Source of the DNA: Phlegmacium glaucopus
Taxonomy: Eukaryota; Basidiomycota; Agaricomycetes; Agaricales; Cortinariaceae
Reading direction: 5' to 3'
NCBI GenBank assembly: GCA_015039465.1
Contig: MU129999.1
Location: 306,671-370,670 of the forward strand
DNA: 64,000 nt
Positions 55,609 through 64,000 of this stretch are shown piece by piece. Within the stretch, counting starts at the first letter, position 1, and each line of letters opens with the position of its first letter. The position numbers were made by a program, and so were the translations under genes. The notes below the pieces were generated by a model. The model saw only the letters and a program-made list of their open reading frames with translations, was not told the origin of the DNA and searched no databases.

Positions 55609-57236
55609 TTAGGCTGCTAACAAATTCTGACATTTCTCAGAGACAACATCCCGAGCCAGGGCCCTAAGATCAGCTATGGTTGAAGGGTCCATTGTTCCTG
55701 TGAATTCAGAAAAGCGTGGAATGGAATGGACACTAGAGATGATGAGTGGCTCTGGTCTGTCAAAGCAAGAAGGCAGAAACTTACCTTTTGGTCAGCAATT
55801 CTAATGCTTCATTAGAATTCCTCTCCATGTCTTGAATAGTAGTTGGTTTTTCAGCAAACTTGGCACAACACTCTTCAGCCAACTTGAGTGCTGACTCCCA
55901 CACTGAGGTTGATTTCTGCCTCTGCCCTGGTCTTGCCTGGGAGGATGATGTTGATGCCTGCAAATAGTCAATTTCAGTTACCCTAACAATTGACAGTCTG
56001 AAGCTTACTTACCTTTGGTACATTTTTAGAGCCAGACAACTGATCTGTAGGTGCTGAGCCTTCAGGGGAAAACTAGGAAAAATATCAATCATAATTGCAA
56101 TGTAAAATAAACTAACTGACATCATCATTGGCAGCCCTGTTGTTGCTTTTTATAACAATTGCATGCAGACCATCAACAAAGGCAGACAGGATGAGGCCAA
56201 ATATCTTGTTTGTAACTAATCACAGTCAATGCATCAGCTTCAAGCAGCTCACAGTTGCATGAAGCCAAGCACATACCATCAATCATATCCAAAGCAAATG
56301 TCCACCTCTTGTTATCAACAACAAAAATTTGGTCTAAACAGAACTTCTTGCTTTGGGGATCATAAGAATAAAACTTAAAATAAGTCAGATCTGTGAGAAG
56401 CCCATAGACACGTAACCCAGCAAAATCAGCTTGCTCATTTATAGAGGCAGCCGCTGGGTGATGGATTAGTATATTTCAAACACCTCCTGACTCCTGAGAC
56501 ACATACATAGTAACTCCAGAAATAGTTCAGCCAAATTGTTGGGGGAGAGGAATTCATGTTTCAGCTCCATGATGAAAAAGAGAACACCGCCAATCATGAT
56601 AACCTACTTGATGTTTAAACTTTAATCCAGAAAGCCAGACATTATTAGGCCAAGAGCTTACCTCATGTTCAACTTGACCACCAGTCGAGTATTTTGTTTC
56701 TGGCATGGTTTGCTCTGGCTTGTCGTTTATTCGGCCATGAAAAAGCGCCAGAATGGGAATGATATACTGTGTTACAATGTGGGGTCAGAAATCACAAATG
56801 GCTTGGCTTACTGCTGACTTACTGGATCTAAAATTCTGATTCGAGCCTCCTCTCTTGTCTGATCGGACTTTTCTCGATAAACATCTTGTGTACGCCAAGA
56901 ATTCTCAAAAATAGCTTCGTGAAAAGAGGGTGGAAGCCAGTAAGAGGGGGTAGCAAAATGTCGGAGAACCGGGTGTTCGGGATCCAGGGGCGGCCGGAGT
57001 TCTTTTGCAAAGCCAGCCCATCGAGCGGCAGAAAAGGATGGTAGAGCGCTTCGAGCTCTTTTGATAGCAGTATTTGAGATCCTGCTTCGGTTGACAAGAT
57101 CGCCTAAGACAAGAGCAAGATCATCTTTTTCTAGCGCAAGAAGTTCATCGATCCAGCCTCTGTCTAAGTTAACTGATTGTATAGCATTTTCAAGCTCGAC
57201 CAACTTTCGTTTGCTGCCTCGTAGTGCTGGGGGCAT
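55609..57236 (-). CDS. Conserved fungal protein, unknown function (8 exons, 414 aa)
   Basis: Exons (5' to 3') 57236-56823, 56766-56662, 56603-56507, 56453-56277, 56215-56121, 56072-56013, 55957-55785 and 55732-55609; introns 48-61 nt and all phases join. Landmarks: TQDVYREKSDQTREEARIRI, YIIPILALFHGRI, GGQVEHEVIMIGGVLFFIME, AGLRVYGLLTDLTYFKFYSY, then a low-complexity Ser/Gln-rich linker and a helical C-terminus. I know this pattern as a multicopy family of agaricomycetes with no assigned function; the EARIRI-to-VYGLLTDL core looks like a nuclease- or kinase-associated fold, but I see no catalytic set. An upstream in-frame ATG exists at 57272. It is convergent with LCB1 (181 bp apart) and divergent from the Vps27-like pseudogene. 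A dead copy lies at 10622-11306. Confidence 0.75.
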
Positions 57237-57327
57237 GGTTGGAGGGAGACAGTAGCGACTGCGCCGGTTCAAGGGTATTAGTCATCATCAGCATAAGTTT
57301 CAGGTCTAACTAACTCTCCGTTAGTAA

Positions 57328-58114
57328 ATGGCTTCTCTAGGCGCGTGGATTTGGGTACATCCCAACTCGATGATGCTGTTGGTGAGTAGAGGGTTTCAGG
57401 TATACATCGTCAATGTCACCCTAATGTCCGACGATTCAGACAAGGCAACGTCAGAATTGCTGCCAGCTGGGGGCGAAGACATTGCTTTAAACCTCGAAAT
57501 ATGTGATCAAATTTGTTCAAAATCCGTTCCAGCAAAAGATGCCATGCGTGCTTTTACGTAAGCGGCGTCTCAACCACAAGAATCCGAATGTTGGCCCTGT
57601 AAGCCTGCCCTAGCTATAGCATTACTCTCTAATAATGATTCGTTGCAGTTAACGGATATTTGTATCAAGAATGGAGGCGATCCCTTTCTTGCAGAGATTG
57701 CTTCACGAGAATTCATAGATAATCTCGTCTCCATCCTCAAGGTCCCCGCTCTAAATCACGATGTCAAGAGTCAAGACCAATATACTACGATTGATACAAA
57801 ACTGGAGTATAGCATTTGAAGGCAAACCGGCTTTGAACTATGTTGGACAGGTGTACAAGACATTGATCACTGAAGGTAAGACAAAAATCGTCTTACGATT
57901 TTTATGCACACTAGATGCCGAAAGCTTTCCCACGATTTCTGGGGGCTCTTGCGTTCGGTGTCGTTTTGCCGAGGTGTATGTTTTGAAGGGAAAGATATAT
58001 CTCAATCGTAGAGGCTTCCTGCCAGACGCCCATCAGTCTTTGTTGGGGGTGCACCGTGACAGCTTGTTTTCCTTGTTAGAAGGGTTTGGATCCACCATTG
58101 AAAGAGCCTCCTGA
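57328..58114 (+). pseudogene. Vps27-like VHS-FYVE protein, frameshifted pseudogene
   Basis: It reads the VHS domain of the ESCRT-0 subunit Vps27 in pieces: [103 protein letters not shown] and GQVYKTLITEG. Then after an intron (donor gtaagac) comes GGSCVRCRFA, the first CxxC of a FYVE finger, after which similarity stops. Breaks: a missing base near 57356 (three G where TGG-GGT is needed), a shift near 57556, and a perfect 7-bp tandem duplication (GTCAAGA twice, 57763-57776) that shifts the frame. The FYVE remainder, UIMs and clathrin-binding tail are absent. A working copy is presumably elsewhere. Confidence 0.75.
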
Positions 58115-58773
58115 CATGCAAAATACAAAGGCTTCATCATTATGAAAATGCTGGATAGTGGCAAGGGCAATGGGTCCCAATGTTGCCCTCATAATGCCTG
58201 CTTTTGATCCCAATGAGATGTCCATGGGCGGAAAAAATAAAAATAGATTGCCTTTTTTTTAATTTTTTTTAGGATGTCACGCATCGGAAGCTGGGTTCAG
58301 TCTGCCCAAGAGCGTTAAAGGTTAAACGTCAAGCGCTAAGCAGTAACCAGGGTATCTATCCACCACCGGGAAGAAGACTTGTTTATCCTGCGACCACCAG
58401 ATATATGACACTCTAGAGCAAAGGAACCTTTGTAATCGTCCCAAATTCGAGGCTGCGCCTGTTGAAAAAGCTTGAACTGTAGTGCTAGATATGTTGAACG
58501 TGGATAAAACACTACTGTTATCTATATACCGTGCAACGCATGTTAGCCACTGCATATCCATATCTCCTTGAGGTGCAGATTTTCACAATGGTTGAATGAA
58601 ACCTGTTGAAGCTTGAAATTTTGAAACCTTAAAAGGACGAGGCAAAGTAGAAACATTTCAAAAAAAAGTCTGTACTAATATTCTACAAAATGACTCAGAA
58701 GAGGGTAGATAATTATGCATGTAGGACTGAGCACAGGAGATCGAAAACTATTATGTATGGGGCCTTTTATTTT
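58115..58773. other. Intergenic between Vps27-like pseudogene and RPB1 3' end
   Basis: A minus-strand frame at 58322-58561 has no recognisable motif. A T-rich run lies at 58252-58271. Nothing else is supported. Confidence 0.35.

Positions 58774-64000
<5,227 letters not shown>

Overview
The window looks like the genome of an agaricomycete (mushroom-forming basidiomycete). The evidence is spliceosomal introns of about 48-61 nt, agaricomycete-style Copia, hAT-like and PIF1/Helitron-like remnants, and a conserved RNA polymerase II largest-subunit gene with a heptad CTD.

Positions 1-31800 are a transposon graveyard with no intact host gene that I can support. In order it holds: an old LTR-like sequence (70-620); a 303-bp tandem duplication (1696-2296); a 1.8-kb inverted-repeat element carrying an array of G-run hairpins (3509-5333); a hAT transposase tail (6621-6908); solo LTRs, one nested in another (5597-7668); a decayed copy of a conserved fungal gene family (10622-11306); a second hairpin-array element (11324-13181); a decayed PIF1-like helicase with a peptidase-like tail (13281-15225); an inverted copy of the first LTR-like sequence; a broken gene family around 16.7-20.3 kb split by a 2.2-kb inverted-repeat insertion; foldback elements (20267-20703, about 21280-23130); and a Copia retrotransposon (24.2-30.8 kb) disrupted by a solo LTR, a MITE and two nested hAT-like MITEs, then another LTR (30788-31766). 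Most insertions can be delimited by exact target-site duplications.

Positions 32393-38000 are gene-bearing: a polytopic membrane protein, an F-box-like protein (minus), a small Mediator Med9-like gene, and an uncertain locus with one or two membrane segments.

Positions about 38.7-53.2 kb form an array of four diverged repeats of about 3.7-4 kb. Each carries one small multi-exon gene of a family I do not recognise (114-126 aa, all introns phase 0). Each copy has an upstream sequence block, and three of the four have a visible TATA box at a fixed distance. This is the best candidate here for an undescribed gene system.

Positions 53.5-64 kb are ordinary conserved genome: LCB1 (serine palmitoyltransferase subunit 1, plus), a convergent 414-aa conserved fungal protein (minus), a frameshifted VHS-FYVE (Vps27-like) pseudogene (plus), and the 3' three-quarters of RPB1 (minus), whose start lies beyond the right edge. 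The last CTD exons include 9-nt and 12-nt microexons.

All calls come from reading the sequence by eye. No database search was possible, so family assignments rest on motif recognition.
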